Positions 1 through 34,832 of a stretch of DNA of 64,000 nt are shown here, in pieces. Positions within the stretch are counted from its first letter, which is position 1. Each line of letters begins with the position of its first letter. The stretch lies in the NCBI GenBank assembly GCA_024529925.1, contig JAFEUB010001067.1:457501-521500 (forward strand), given 5' to 3'. This DNA comes from Ophthalmolycus amberensis (lineage: Eukaryota; Chordata; Actinopteri; Perciformes; Zoarcidae). Under the pieces are notes generated by a model. It was given only the letters and a program-made list of their open reading frames with translations. It was not told where the DNA came from and made no database searches. A program made the translations under genes and the position numbers.

Positions 1-1865
1 CTTTGACAAAAGTAATAATTGTAGCTCGCAGAACTCGGGAGCTGCTGGTCTGCTGCTGCCTCTCGTTATATTGTTTGTCTTACTGTGTGACTGTGGTGTT
101 TGAAAGGTTTAGTCCGGATCAACCTGTCTGACGGCAAAGTATTAGTCTTTCTTTTAGGTGCAATGTAAAGCATTACATTGTTTTACATTGTTTTGCTCCT
201 TTTGCTGGTACTTCTGTCTGTTCCTCCACACCGGGGGCACGTCGACCGTCATCCACTGCATATGTTCATACACTGACTATAAGTACATCATACAACCACT
301 TAAAAACACCAAACTCTCCCTGTAAAACACAACTGATAGAGAACATGAAGTTACAGCAGAGAGAGCGTGCTGAATGGGAAGTGAGCACGCAGACACCTTC
401 CCATTCCCCGCCTGATATATTAAAACTTGTGCCCAACGTCTTTTTAAAACAAGCATATTTTACGCAAATAGTAAATATTCAAATAATGAGGTAAAAAAAA
501 AGAAGAACACAGATTACAGACTGACAAGCTGCTGCCTCCGGGATGCCCTGGGAACCACTATGTCCGAGTAGAGCCACGTGTACGGTCGTCCTGCTGTCCG
601 TCTACTTTGTTTAACAAATGTAGTTCAGAGTGAGCTCCGTCTGTCCCACCGGGGAATCAAAACTCTGAGTTTCAGGTGTTCACAACAGCATCAGGCCGAC
701 AGCAGTGCAACAGGTCGCCTCCTTTCTAGCGCCTCACCTGTCGCTCACTATCATCACAGTGCTCACCAGGGACCCAGGTAGGTCTGAGACACCGCTGCTG
801 AAGAAGAACCAGTGTTAAACGTTATCACCCTGGACAAATAAATGAGGATTCTTTATGTTTTTATGTGATTTCCTAATATGTTGTGTTACGTGGTCGCCTC
901 ACACTGTCCTGTTTCTTTGTGCTGAAAAAGGATTTATTGAAAACGTGACTTCATCTACGAGCAGCTTATCTGTTGTCATTTAAATAACGCTTGTTCGTGA
1001 CAAATGTATGTTACGCTGTACGCGTGTGTGACTTGCTTCATATGGTAACAATGAAGTCATCCACGCCTCTCAGACCATGGAAACATTCTTATTATAGTGT
1101 ACTCGGTGTGACACACACACACACACACACAGAGAATGGATGTCACTGAACCCGTTTGTCTGCATTTTTCTCCCACATTCACATGCCTCGCTAACACTCC
1201 TGCATCAACACACACCTGAGATCACAGCAAAAGACTGGCCATCACATAACACACACACACACACACACACACACAGACTCAAGCACACGCCACACGAACA
1301 GACACTAATATGCTGTTAAAGACACACAGGCACGAACAACATCACGGGTCAAAAGACATTAAATGGGTAAGGATGCACACCAGAAACATTAAAGTTATAC
1401 AGTGATAGCTTCTACTCACACGTATAGTACTCTGTGTAAATGTGTTTAAACAGCATGATGCATACCAGCACAGTACTAACATGTATACGTTTGTAGGCAT
1501 ACAGAATGATATTACAGTAGAGACACAAACACTGAGATATAAACTTTCATATTTTGTCCTGAGATAGATTTCAGCAGGAGCGTGTTGATGAACAACGGTG
1601 GAAAATGAAGCCCACCTCAAAATAAGTTGCCGAGGTTCAGTCACACGTCCACATATTGATCCATGTTGTATTCTCCTTACCTGCCCGACGTTCTGGGACT
1701 GATCAGGTGTCAAACTCTGTGTGCTCCTCTTATCCAGAACATGCAGTTCAATGTCCCAGCAAACCATGTAAGCGTAGAGTTGTAAGACAAGTTCAGGTCC
1801 ACTCCCTCACTTTTCATGTTTTCGTAGTCGGTCTGCAGTATACAGTGAAATCCAGAAGCAGACAC

Positions 1866-1914
<49 letters not shown>

Positions 1915-2069
1915 TTCTCTTTCTCTCTCAGTTAAGCCACACCCACCTCTCCAACACGGTTTCCTTCACGCTCATCACCTGCACACGCACCTTGCACTCA
2001 GTATTATATTTGCCGTGTGCATGTATTTGTGTGTCACTGTTCAGGTTGGCGAAGGTAAAATATAACGTT
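1..2069. other. No gene recognised
   Basis: Holds repeat family C (195-310), (CA)n at 1113-1133 and 1251-1275, and (CT)n at 1872-1930. The open frames here are short and show no codon or motif support. Confidence 0.6.
195..310 (+). repeat. Dispersed repeat family C, copy 1
   Basis: TTGCTGGTACTTCTGTCTG, then a GGGGCACGTCGACCGTCATC block, CCACTGCA and ACACTGACTATAAGTACATC, ending ATACAACCACTT. Colinear with 36279-36400. Confidence 0.65.
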
Positions 2070-3488
2070 ATCATGATGTGTTATCATGATGTGTTATCAT
2101 GATGTGTTCTCATGATGTGTTCTCATGATGTGTTCTCATGATGTGTTCTCATGATGTGTTATGATGTGTTCTCATGATGTGTTCTCATGATGTGTTATCA
2201 TGATGTGTTATCATGATGTGTTCTCATGTGTTATCATGTGTTCTCATGATGTGTTCTCATGATGTGTTCTCATGATGTGTTATCATGATGTGTTCTCATG
2301 ATGTGTTCTCATGATGTGTTCTCATGATGTGTTATCATGATGTGTTATCATGATGTGTTCTCATGTGTTATCATGATGTGTTCTCATGATGTGTTATCAT
2401 GATGTGTTATCATGATGTGTTCTCATGTGTTATCATGATGTGTTCTCATGATGTGTTATCATGATGTGTTCTCATGATGTGTTATCATGATGTGTTCTCA
2501 TGATGTGTTCTCATGATGTGTTATCATGATGTGTTCTCATGATGTGTTCTCATGATGTGTTCTCATGATGTGTTCTCATGATGTGTTCTCATGATGTGTT
2601 CTCATGATGTGTTATCATGATGTGTTATCATGATGTGTTCTCATGTGTTATCATGTGTTCTCATGATGTGTTCTCATGATGTGTTCTCATGATGTGTTCT
2701 CATGATGTGTTCTCATGATGTGTTCTCATGATGTGTTATCATGATGTGTTATCATGATGTGTTCTCATGTGTTATCATGATGTGTTCTCATGATGTGTTC
2801 TCATGATGTGTTCTCATGATGTGTTATCATGATGTGTTCTCATGATGTGTTCTCATGATGTGTTCTCATGATGTGTTATCATGATGTGTTCTCATGATGT
2901 GTTATCATGATGTGTTCTCATGATGTGTTATCATGATGTGTTCTCATGATGTGTTCTCATGATGTGTTCTCATGATGTGTTCTCATGATGTGTTATCATG
3001 ATGTGTTCTCATGATGTGTTCTCATGATGTGTTCTCATGATGTGTTATCATGATGTGTTCTCATGATGTGTTCTCATGATGTGTTCTCATGATGTGTTCT
3101 CATGATGTGTTCTCATGATGTGTTCTCATGATGTGTTCTCATGATGTGTTATCATGATGTGTTATCATGATGTGTTCTCATGTGTTATCATGATGTGTTC
3201 TCATGATGTGTTCTCATGATGTGTTCTCATGATGTGTTCTCATGATGTGTTCTCATGATGTGTTCTCATGATGTGTTCTCATGATGTGTTCTCATGATGT
3301 GTTCTCATGATGTGTTATCATGATGTGTTATCATGATGTGTTCTCATGTGTTATCATGATGTGTTCTCATGATGTGTTCTCATGATGTGTTCTCATGATG
3401 TGTTCTCATGATGTGTTGTCATGATGTGTTCTCATGATGTGTTCTCATGATGTGTTCTCATGATGTGTTCTCATGATGTGTTCTGATG
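2070..3488. repeat. 13-bp minisatellite, about 105-110 units
   Basis: Unit TCATGATGTGTTC with a two-state variant TCATGATGTGTTA, plus occasional 10-bp units lacking GAT. Homogeneous over 1.4 kb. The interspersion of the A and C variants is irregular. Confidence 0.97.
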
Positions 3489-4350
3489 TTATCTCATAAA
3501 ATGTAGCGTTGGTGAGAAATTTAAATGAATACAGTTGTGTTGAAGGAGACATTTTCACAACATTAATATATATTAGAGATGAATTATGAGCTGTTCACAC
3601 TAAACTATAATCAGCTAATACATCGTTAAAACTACTCATGACTATTTGTTGTAATCTGCTATAGCTGCTATAATCAAACAACAAATTGATCTGTATCTGC
3701 CAGTATGGATCATCACTGATCATCGATTAGTATCGGCGTCAAAACAACGTGATCTAAAAGTTAAACTGCTCGCAGTTATCGTTCAAAATGTGTTGTTGGT
3801 TCACGGTTGAACGGTTAATCATTAACATCAAATCATTTTTCATGAACAAATAAAGATGCAGATAAATATTTGCTTCGTCAAACTCGACTCGTTGCCACAG
3901 TGTGGATGTATTTCGATATCTTCCGTGTGTCCAAGGCCTTAAAGTTGAACAATTCGTTTGTTAAAAATAGCCTCTGTCCTCACAGAGAGAGCCTCGTGTC
4001 CCTCAGACATGATTTGTAATGTTTTAAACACTCAAGAAATTGACCAAATGCAGGTTAGAAGTTTCTGAATCTATAGTTGCTAAATGAGCAGAGCACAGGT
4101 AGACATGTTGTGCAACAGTGAGTATGTCCTTGCCTCAAAGGGAGAGGTTTTCTTAGGCGATAGTCTTGATCCGCCAGATAAAAGCTACAAAGAATAAAGA
4201 TTAATGAGATGTTGAAGCTGCTATTGCATTGAAATGTTCAGACAGCTTTTATTTGTTCATGCTGGCAAGATATACCGGTGTATATATAAAAAAAAAAACT
4301 CCAGTGGACTTAGCACTGTTATTGGATTTGAAAGGCGTGACACTGGCTCT

Positions 4351-4495
<145 letters not shown>

Positions 4496-7111
4496 TCAGT
4501 ACTGGTGTTGAATAATCTTGACTTTTCACCTGCTGTGCTGACACACCCAGACACTGACAGCACTTTGTTCAGGTTTCTTCATGCATCTACAACTCAAAGG
4601 TTTCCTCTAAATTAACGGACTTGACGATTTACTCTTTCGTGCTGATTTTGTGTGAAACGGCGTTGAGGTTAATTAGCTATCCATCCTACAAAGGCCACAG
4701 ATGTCTGTTTGTTAGCACGCTTTGTTTCTTCCTCTTCCTGAGAGATTTGGTGCGTAATGTTTGAGCAGGATTTTGTGTTTTTAGTTATTTTTTGGTTTGG
4801 GGATTTTTAGCACGACAGATTTTCTGCATTCTTGATGTTTGGTAGAACCTAACTAGTGCACCTGTAGTATCATGGGAACACTAAATAGGTTTTGCCTTGA
4901 AAACGGACTGAACTGGAGTTGCTGATGTCTGTAGTCAAACAATCACTCGGACATTGACTACACGGGGAGCACCTCTGCATTCACAGCACATCCAGGAATG
5001 TAGTACCATCAGAACCAGTCATCTTGAGCACTGAACTCCACTGAGTGTAACGGAGAACACTGCAAGGAAGCAAACACCCACGGCTCGCTGCTGGAGCTGC
5101 CTCTGTACGTCATTGCACCAGTTGTTCCGATATCAGGAATCAAACGCCGGCCACCCGGGTGGAGAGCAGGACTCACTATGGGACTTCTGGGACTACGGAA
5201 AACTCTTATGTCATTTAAACTATGAACCAACAACACGTACAGGAACACCATCTGTGTCCATTGTAGGAATGGGAAGCAGGCCGCCCGGATGAAATCCAGT
5301 AATCCGAATAAACAACCAGGCTATTCAAGAACATTTAAAGGTATATAAGCGTTAATGGCTTTGTATTGCCAATCTGTCAACAGATTGTAACGTAACTAAA
5401 CAAGCGAGACCATCTCGGTTACCTGTGGACTGATTTCTTTGTGAAGGACTGGGAAAGGATGTGACGAACACGTGTCCTCCAGAGGGCCTCTCCTCGGCTC
5501 CCCAGCACCAACGCTGTGTTAGCTGACGTCGAAAAAATACCGTCTTGAGCGTATAAAGTCAGCTAATCATCCAGACTCCCTGGGCTCATCTTTTCGGATA
5601 ATTGGCTCGCTCGGCATTTGCAAATTACTTCATCGGCTAACGTTCCTCGTATGTGCAAAATAAACAGATTCTGATTGCGAGGAAACCAACGTCGCGTCCA
5701 AGCACTGGAGCTCAGGGAAATCTAAAACAGTTTCTTGATTCCTTCGCCCCCTCTGCCTCCTTTGCACCCATTTCCTCGATGCTGAGCAATAAGTATTTTT
5801 GCGCAGTGCTTTGAATCACTTTGAATGTTTTCTTGCTCACTGCAGTTAGGTTGGGGCAAAGGGGGGGAAACCCCAGCTGGAGCTGGTTTACACCATGAAA
5901 ATGTGTGTGTGAGGGGGGTCCATGCATGTGTATGTCTATCCCTGTGTGTGTGTGTGTGCGTGTGTGTGTGTGAGAGAGAGTGTATGTCCTGGCTGGGTGT
6001 CCTGGTAATGCTGAGACCGACGGTGAGCGGGTGGGTTTATTTTTGGGTCAGTGACAGTGTGTCAATGGCCGCAGATGCGTCGGAAAGGAAGGCTCTGAGA
6101 TACAAGCAAACCCTGGTCAGTGTCGCTCTCGTTCCTCTTGTTCGTTCTCTCTCTCTGTCCATCTGCTGATCTCTACGTCGGCCTCTCCCTGTCACGCGTA
6201 TTGTGTTGCTCCACGTTTTCTTTCCGTGAGTCTCTCGTCATTGTGTCGTGACGCACCTGTAGTGGCAGTGCAAACTGCATGTGCACGGATGGAGCCTGTC
6301 TGACTTGTTGTGTGTGAGCCTGTGAATGAACCGCATTCAGTTGTGTGTGTGTGAGTTCTAGACATTGTGTAGACCAATTAGCTTTATGTACAATAACAGG
6401 GTGGTGCACGTGGTCACGCAACAGGTGCTTAGACACCGTGCACCACCTTCACCCCTGATCTTGATATGCACACACACACACACTTTGTCGCTGTCTTGCC
6501 GTTTACTCCTCTCCAGGCCGGCCACCTGTTTGCCACCCTTTCTGCGCCGTGTTTCTTCGGCCCCGCTTGGTCTTAACACAACTAAGAACTACTTTCGTGG
6601 TGTATGTGGCGCAGTCTGTCTGAACGTTGTGTGTACAGTGTATGTGTCCCTCCGTGTACATCCGTGATCGTGTGTTCACTCGTGTGTGTTGGGTGCTCGT
6701 TCCATGTGTGTTCCATCAAAGTGAAACCCGATCGTGCGTTTGTAGGGGTGCTAATCTTCACTATTCATGTCGTTCCATGTATGTTTTCGGACATGGCAGT
6801 GTGAAGGGTGTCTCAGAAAGGCGTCTCATCTGGAGGATTGTCAGCACGGATTTGGGATGTTCTGTTGAAGAACCCTTGTTTTAGGGATGTGCATAGACAG
6901 ACCAGACTAATAGAAGTACTAGTAGCTTGATAGGCAATGCAATACAGTAGCCCCTCCTTGTTGTGGGTACGCAGGTTACACTAAACGGGGTTCTCTGGTG
7001 CTGAGCACGGAATGAACAAAAAAATGCAAAACAGCAGCATGCTGCATATCAGCCAGGAAGAAAAATACAAATCTGCTTCAGAATGGCAATTTTTATAGTT
7101 CATTTTTACCG

Positions 7112-7114
<3 letters not shown>

Positions 7115-7170
<56 letters not shown>
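7115..7170. repeat. (GT)n microsatellite next to the fold-back element
   Basis: About 56 bp of GT ending 5 bp before the left arm of the 699-bp element. A short (CA)n also occurs in the element's centre (7571-7590). Confidence 0.97.
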
Positions 7171-7173
<3 letters not shown>

Positions 7174-7175
7174 AA

Positions 7176-7874
7176 GGCCATGCGGGCGATGAGTGACAGT
7201 GTAAACAGAAGTCTTCTGTTTACACTGTCACTCATCGGAGCAGAGCTATCAACAGGAGTGTCTTATCACTTATTTATTCATTTGATAGCTAAATTTTAAG
7301 TACACAGAAAACACAATAAATGAGGTATAATAATAATAATAAAAATAGTTCCCCTTCTGCAATCTGCTTCAAAGTCGGGGCACGTGATCATGTAGAGAAT
7401 GTGCGGAGTTAACCCCGTCTCTTAGCATTCTAAACGCTTTTCACTGCATCTGAGCTGAATGAACAGAAAGAAATGCCTCCATGTGTTGGTTTCATTTACG
7501 GAGACGCTGCTTCTCTCCTCTGTCCTCTGTGTCGATGTTTCACAGAGATCGAGGCTCAGATCCTCCTCAACACACACACACACACACACATGCAGTCATG
7601 TCAAAGAGGCCCTCTGAGACGGCTAGCGCAGTTCACGCTACACAACTTTAGCCTTGATTTTCCACTCACCAATGATTTTGAAGCAGATTGCAGAAGGGGA
7701 ACTATTTTTATTATTATTATTATACCTCATTTATTGTGTTTTCTGTGTACTTAAAATTTAGCTATCAAATGAATAAATAAGTGATAAGACACTCCTGTTG
7801 ATAGCTCTGCTCCGATGAGTGACAGTGTAAACAGAAGACTTCTGTTTACACTGTCACTCATCGCCCGCATGGCC
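7176..7874. mobile_element. 699-bp fold-back element with 198-bp identical inverted arms
   Basis: The arms at 7176-7373 and 7677-7874 are exact reverse complements by eye, separated by a 303-bp centre. Each arm carries near its outer end a 51-bp palindrome (7187-7237 and 7813-7863) around CAGAAGTCTTCTG. Ends are GGCCATGCGGGCGATGAG and its complement. The left end abuts a (GT)n. No coding capacity and no clear target-site duplication. Best read as a non-autonomous fold-back or MITE-type element, or as two inverted copies of one short element. Confidence 0.75.
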
Positions 7875-9222
7875 AACAAAGAGGCAAATTAGCATTATAG
7901 CTGTTAAAAGATGCAAGCTGAGCGGCTTGAGGACACGTCACCTAGCAGCTACAGATCCAACCTGTGGGGAGATTTTGGAAAAAAATTAATCGCAATCTGG
8001 AAAAAAAATTAAAACTGATACCATAGGGCCATAAATGAGTTAAAGCATCTTCTCTTGCCGATTTGCTGGACATTCGGTTCGATTATCTCGTTGATTTTTC
8101 TTTGATCAGAGAAGTTTAACCTCTTTTATTTGGGCAAAACTCTCGTATGACTGCTTGGAATTTGACAGCTTTACCATTTGAAGAAGTTTTGCTTTGGTTT
8201 CGTGGATTAAATTCTCACGTGGAACTAGTTTCTAAAAATGTCAAACGATACCCAGCTCGGGTTTAGACTGCATGTCTAAGAGCGAGAAATGAATTCCTTC
8301 CATGAGGCATAGCGCTGTACCTGACCCGTCCACCAGCTCCATCCTACATTAGCATATCTGCACCATGTGGTATTTAAATCAGAAACTAAACTAAATTGTC
8401 AGAACATTGGGAAACTCTGCTCTTTGCTGCAGTCTTTTCCGTCCACACTTCCTCTCTATAAGTCCTTAAGGGTCTAAAAGACAGCTGGAAGGACGGAGAG
8501 TGAGAGAAATAGGAGAAACTAAAGGAATATGATGAGGCATTGAAAGGTCCACTGATGGTGGGAGAGAGGTGTGGGAACTGTAATGAGGAATATTGGATCA
8601 CACCGCGACTAAATTTAGCCCTGAGTAGTGTTTCACCGACAGAGAGTAGGGGGGCAACGAAGGAAGGAGCTAAGTGATCAGTGCCGAGTAGAGTTTCACT
8701 GTTCGAGAGGGAAAGCGGGAAGGTGAGGTGGAACGAGGTAACGCAGCAGGACTGCGGTCGGGATGGATGTCTGACAGCATAGCAGGCTCTGTGGTGGACC
8801 GTGCTGGAGCTGCATAGCAGTGAACAGCTGATTGCACTTCCAAACATGCAACATTGGTGTCTCAACTGAATCAAATAGAGATGTTCAATATATGTGCATT
8901 TGGAGAAAATATTATGTTACATACATGTATACATTTAACATGATTTATTTTGATAAATATGGATTAAAAAACACAATTTTCAATTGAATAAGAAACAATT
9001 ATTGCTTAGGTGTGTGCATCTCTAAGGCTCTTTCTGTTACGCTGCTTTATCGTGGTGTAACGGACTTACACGTGTGATCTACGGATCAATTGCACAGTTT
9101 AACATTCGATCATAATCAACAAATATTTAGTCAAATATGCGATCAGGACATCGGCATTCGTGTTTTTTGTTCGCCGATCTCTGATAATGTTACATTGTAA
9201 ACAATCAATCCGTGTTTAAATC

Positions 9223-9503
9223 AACAGGAGGAGAGCTAGTAACGTTAGCAGCACCGCTAACGGCTAACCAACAGGCGGAGAGCTAGTAACGTTAGCAGCA
9301 CCGCTAACGGCTAACCAACAGGCGGAGAGCTAGTAACGTTAGCAGCACCGCTAACGGCTAACCAACAGGCGGAGAGCTAGTAACGTTAGCAGCACCGCTA
9401 ACGGCTAACCAACAGGCGGAGAGCTAGTAACGTTAGCAGCACCGCTAACGGCTAACCAACAGGCGGAGAGCTAGTAACGTTAGCAGCACCGCTAACGGCT
9501 AAC
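9223..9503. repeat. 47-bp tandem repeat, six units, each with a hairpin
   Basis: Units begin at 9223, 9270, 9317, 9364, 9411 and 9458. Each contains CGTTAGC-AGCACC-GCTAACG, a 7-bp stem with a 6-base loop. Units are nearly identical; the first differs by C to A (AACAGGAGG versus AACAGGCGG). Confidence 0.96.
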
Positions 9504-10248
9504 GAATGAAGTTAATGTTCAGTTACATTATGGTGCGTTCAGGCTCTGCTGTGAACATGACAAACGTGACAATAACAACTCAAACTGCATGTAGTATGAT
9601 GTCATTACAGATAATGTATGACAGATTCAAAGTGTAGTACTAGTTTCCAGTGAATCTGACATACATGTTGCTCGAGGTGTGATGTTGACAGTGTATCGTG
9701 TGTCTGCTTTAGGTTTTGGTGAAGTGATAGTTGTCAAGTGTGCACTCTTTGTGTGTAGTGGCCTTGCAGACATGAGCCTTAAGGGCAGGTCAGGATACTC
9801 TATGATGAGAAAAATGTGTTTATGTGATGACATAGTAAATTAAATGTCAAGGGTATTCACAGATATACCCGACAGTTTGACACAAATCATTGTCGGGTGA
9901 GCTCAACGATCTTGGCTTCCCGAACTAAGCCGACTAGTTGTGACAACTGGTGCGCTACCAAACACTTTCTGGGTTAAACTCCGTCCACGCTCCAGGTTGT
10001 CTTTCTATGCTGGACATTAACACCGAACTGAATGTCCTGAACCGAACTGTTCGGGACGAACACACTAACTGAACTTTCCCTTGACGATATGAAAATAGAT
10101 GCGATCGTCGACCCAATCAAAACATCCGTGGCTTCTATTGTTTGAGTCTGTGTTGTGTGTCGGCATTCAGTTACAGCATATTGTGTATTATGCTGCTCGA
10201 GTTTCACTGTGCGTTGACTGGCATATCTTCTCACACAGCATGGCCAGA

Positions 10249-10253
<5 letters not shown>

Positions 10254-10305
<52 letters not shown>
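10254..10305. repeat. (GT)n microsatellite
   Basis: About 52 bp of GT. Other arrays of 25-60 bp: 14342-14391, 15741-15766, 20574-20627, 25501-25542, 43163-43209, 46084-46163 (CA, with CACGCA interruptions), 53649-53690 (CA) and 56019-56049. Confidence 0.96.
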
Positions 10306-10307
<2 letters not shown>

Positions 10308-10463
10308 ATCCATCCATCAATCTGTCTGTCCATGAACCTGCTAAATTAGAAGCTGTTGAAAGGCGACTGCACGGACATCCAACGTGTCAGCACCAGATGT
10401 GACTTATCAGCTTGTCAGTTGTATTCCTGGAGTTCTATTGTCTGCTGTTGATGTACCACGAAT

Positions 10464-10492
10464 ATATATACCGGTATATATATATATATATA

Positions 10493-10544
<52 letters not shown>
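10464..10544. repeat. (TA)n microsatellite
   Basis: About 80 bp of alternating TA with one interruption (AGTA). Lies 0.8 kb upstream of clcn1 visible exon 1. Confidence 0.95.
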
Positions 10545-10547
<3 letters not shown>

Positions 10548-11154
10548 GTTTAGTATTTAGGGTACAATACTGAAATATTAGACCCCGCTTCAGTGGTGTA
10601 GATATAGAAATACTTTGTGATGAATTGTGATTGTGAGAAGCGGGATTGAGGAAAGTGATTTTAGGTTCTGCGTTGACAAAAAGTATAGCCGTCACACAGT
10701 TCGAATCTTTATATTTATGTGTATAAAATTCATCAACATGAAATTTGAAGTATACTCTTTTACTCTTTATTGACCACTGGTGTCTTGACATAGTTTTGTT
10801 TCATGTTGCTGTATTTGTCAAGAGGACTTTACACTTCATATCATTTCCATAAGATTACCCAAACACCTGTGTTCCCAGTAGCAGCGCTAGGCAGGTTGTA
10901 GGTGTGAATATACAACAGTAAGACGTGTGTGTGTGTGTGTGTGATATCTTGTGATTAAATAAAAGGATGAAACAATTGCAAGAGGGCATCTCCCACTGAA
11001 AGAGATGTTTGTGCCAGAGAGAGAGAGAGAGAGAGCGAGAGAGATGAGAATTGATCTCTTCCCCAGATGTCCCTGGCAGTTTTCATGGCGTCTGTCCAGA
11101 GGTGATAAATCCTGAGGCAGAGCCCATGTCTCCCATTAGAGCTGTTTGAGTCAA

Positions 11155-11215
11155 CACGTGGTCACGTCTATTTTTAAAAAGGGACTCTTCTCTGCCAGGC
11201 TGCCAAAAAGGAGAG
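11155..11215 (+). promoter_or_regulatory. Candidate muscle-type cis elements upstream of clcn1 visible exon 1
   Basis: CACGTG E-box (11155-11160), CTATTTTTAA matching the MEF2 consensus (11168-11177) and a near-CArG CCAAAAAGG (about 11203-11211) occur within 60 bp. MEF2, E-box and SRF sites are typical of skeletal-muscle genes. Each is short and could be chance. Whether this is promoter or intron 1 is unknown because the first exon is not located. Confidence 0.25.
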
Positions 11216-11352
11216 CACTATCACAATCTACATTCTCTCCTTCTCAGGAACTACCTGCACATGTTTATGTCTAAGGAATTAAAAGCCAGATATTTGTAGG
11301 ATTTCTTCTCTTCTGTAGTAATGGATTAATTGGTTCACTGATTGATTGACAG

Positions 11353-32896
<21,544 letters not shown>

Positions 32897-33726
32897 ATTA
32901 GTCAAGAGTGATGGTTATGTTTTTTTTATCATGGAAAACGTTTTTTTAAAAGGTGTGAGTTGTTTTTCTTCCTGTTCTTAATTTGTTGCTCTGGTCTCTG
33001 GACACGCATTTACCTCTTTCTGTCACCACTTAGGTCGAGCGAAGATTTGAAACAGTCTGTTCACTGAAAGCTCCTCTTCTGTTGAAGGCAGTTTATCCGA
33101 CGCTCACTGAGTCCGTCTGCTGAGTTTCACAGATCTTAATAATCTCCGTGTGTGTTTTTAGACACTTGTCCCGCCTCACTTCCTCCTCGTTGGGTTTTCG
33201 GGTTGTCCGTCCCGTTCTCGTGGTATCTCAGGAACGCTTTCAATTTAACAATGAATCCCTGAAATGTCCCTGAAATGTATTATTAGTATTATAATTATCA
33301 TTATAATCATTATATCATTAGTGGCACCTCAAGGCAAGGTAACCTACCTTATGTGTGTGTGTATACATTATATATATATATATGTGTATATGTGTATATA
33401 CATACACACATTTACTGACTCAAACATAAATGCAGAATTAAGTTACTGCTATAGTATAATTATGATGGATCATATCTCTCTGTCACAGTGCTTCTCAGCA
33501 TGACGTATGTTTTATTAACATAATATACTGAACCCAGTGAAGCTCTGCCCATCAGTTCTACGTTACCTGATCGTCTTTATGTCTTTAAAATGAAGAGGTT
33601 TTCATCGGAGGAGAGCAGCAGCGATCTATGTTTTTTTGAACTGGCAGCAGACGGTCTGGACGGCAATGCACTGATGCAGCTGCTCAGTCTGCTGCGGAAG
33701 ATCGTCCAACGCCCCAAAACGACCAA

Positions 33727-33830
33727 CGAGCTGTGTGCTGACCCCGTGAACGCAGGGGTCCAGCGAGCTGTGTGCTGACCCCGTGAACGCAGGGGTCCAG
33801 CGAGCTGTGTGCTGACCCCGTGAACGCAGC
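33727..33830. repeat. 37-bp tandem repeat, about 2.8 units
   Basis: Units start at 33727, 33764 and 33801 with CGAGCTGTGTGCTGACCCCG. The third is truncated. Lies in the presumed clcn1 3' UTR and runs through a 62-codon open frame (33590-33778) that I do not regard as a gene. Confidence 0.9.
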
Positions 33831-34832
33831 CTCAGAGCGCATCTCTTCACGGTTAAGTTGATAGAAGGTGCAGCCAAAGGCTTCAGAGGTCCGACTGATT
33901 CGCAAGGATGCCCTCCTCTTTCAGCAAAGACTCACATGACTACTTCAGATTGTTATTACATTATGAATAATGTTGCACAAAGAAATGCGTTTTTATTGAC
34001 CTTTATTGTCCTTTATGCTCCAAAAACAGTGACGTCACAAAGTGATTCATTCATTCATTCGTGGCAGTGAATGACAGCTGGCATTTTGTCACATAACATC
34101 AACATGTGAAATGAAGATGAAGACCTATGGAGATATTTGCCAATTAATGCATTAATTGGCCTAATAAATCACCTCATTAGAAACTTATTGGATATAGATG
34201 GAGCTGTCATGATGATTATTGAAGCTGCTCATGTGAGACTGTTGGTGTTGGTTCTTATTCTGGTTCTTAAAACCTGAGGGCCACAACGGAAATATGAAAT
34301 GCTTTTTGTGCAGCAATCCAAAGTGACTTAAGAGTCAAATAACAGCCACGACCCTCTCGTCTGGTGGTGGATGTCTGATTGATGATCTCTTGTTTTTCTT
34401 AAATGCACAGAAAGTTATTTTCTGCCGCCGGTGTGTCTCAAACACAACGAGGACAAAAGAGTTTGTGACGTCGTGAAAGAGAGTGGCATCATGGGAGTTG
34501 TCTTGTTTTTAGTCAGCTTCCATCAGTCGGGGTTCCTTCAGCGTTCATCGTCTCCTCCTCTCCAAAACAAACCAGTTTTTGAAACTGGTTCCTCTGGTAA
34601 TTCAGGATCCTGATCAGTTTATCGGGTGCTGCCTTCAACGTTTTTAAACCTTCAGATTTACCGAAAGCCTTTTCTTTATCTTAGTGTGATTTAAAATGTG
34701 TGTGTCCATTTCTTAAGAGGGCTGAGTTAATGTCTTGTGTCTGTCTGGTTGTGGTTAATGTATGTAGTTATTTATCTTTTAGTGGAGTCAGATGTTATCT
34801 CAAAATGTATATAACTTTGAAAGATGTAGCGA

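Larger units (their letters stand above)
7875..11352. other. Upstream region of clcn1, first exon not located
   Basis: Contains the 47-bp tandem array, (GT)n, (TA)n, a (GA) patch at 11018-11044 and the candidate muscle cis elements. The missing clcn1 exon should end in phase 0; no convincing coding stretch with a GT donor was found here or further upstream. Confidence 0.5.

Noticed and set aside
9223..9503. CRISPR-like array
   Set aside because: Units are directly adjacent with no variable spacers, and the genome is vertebrate. The same holds for the other tandem arrays.
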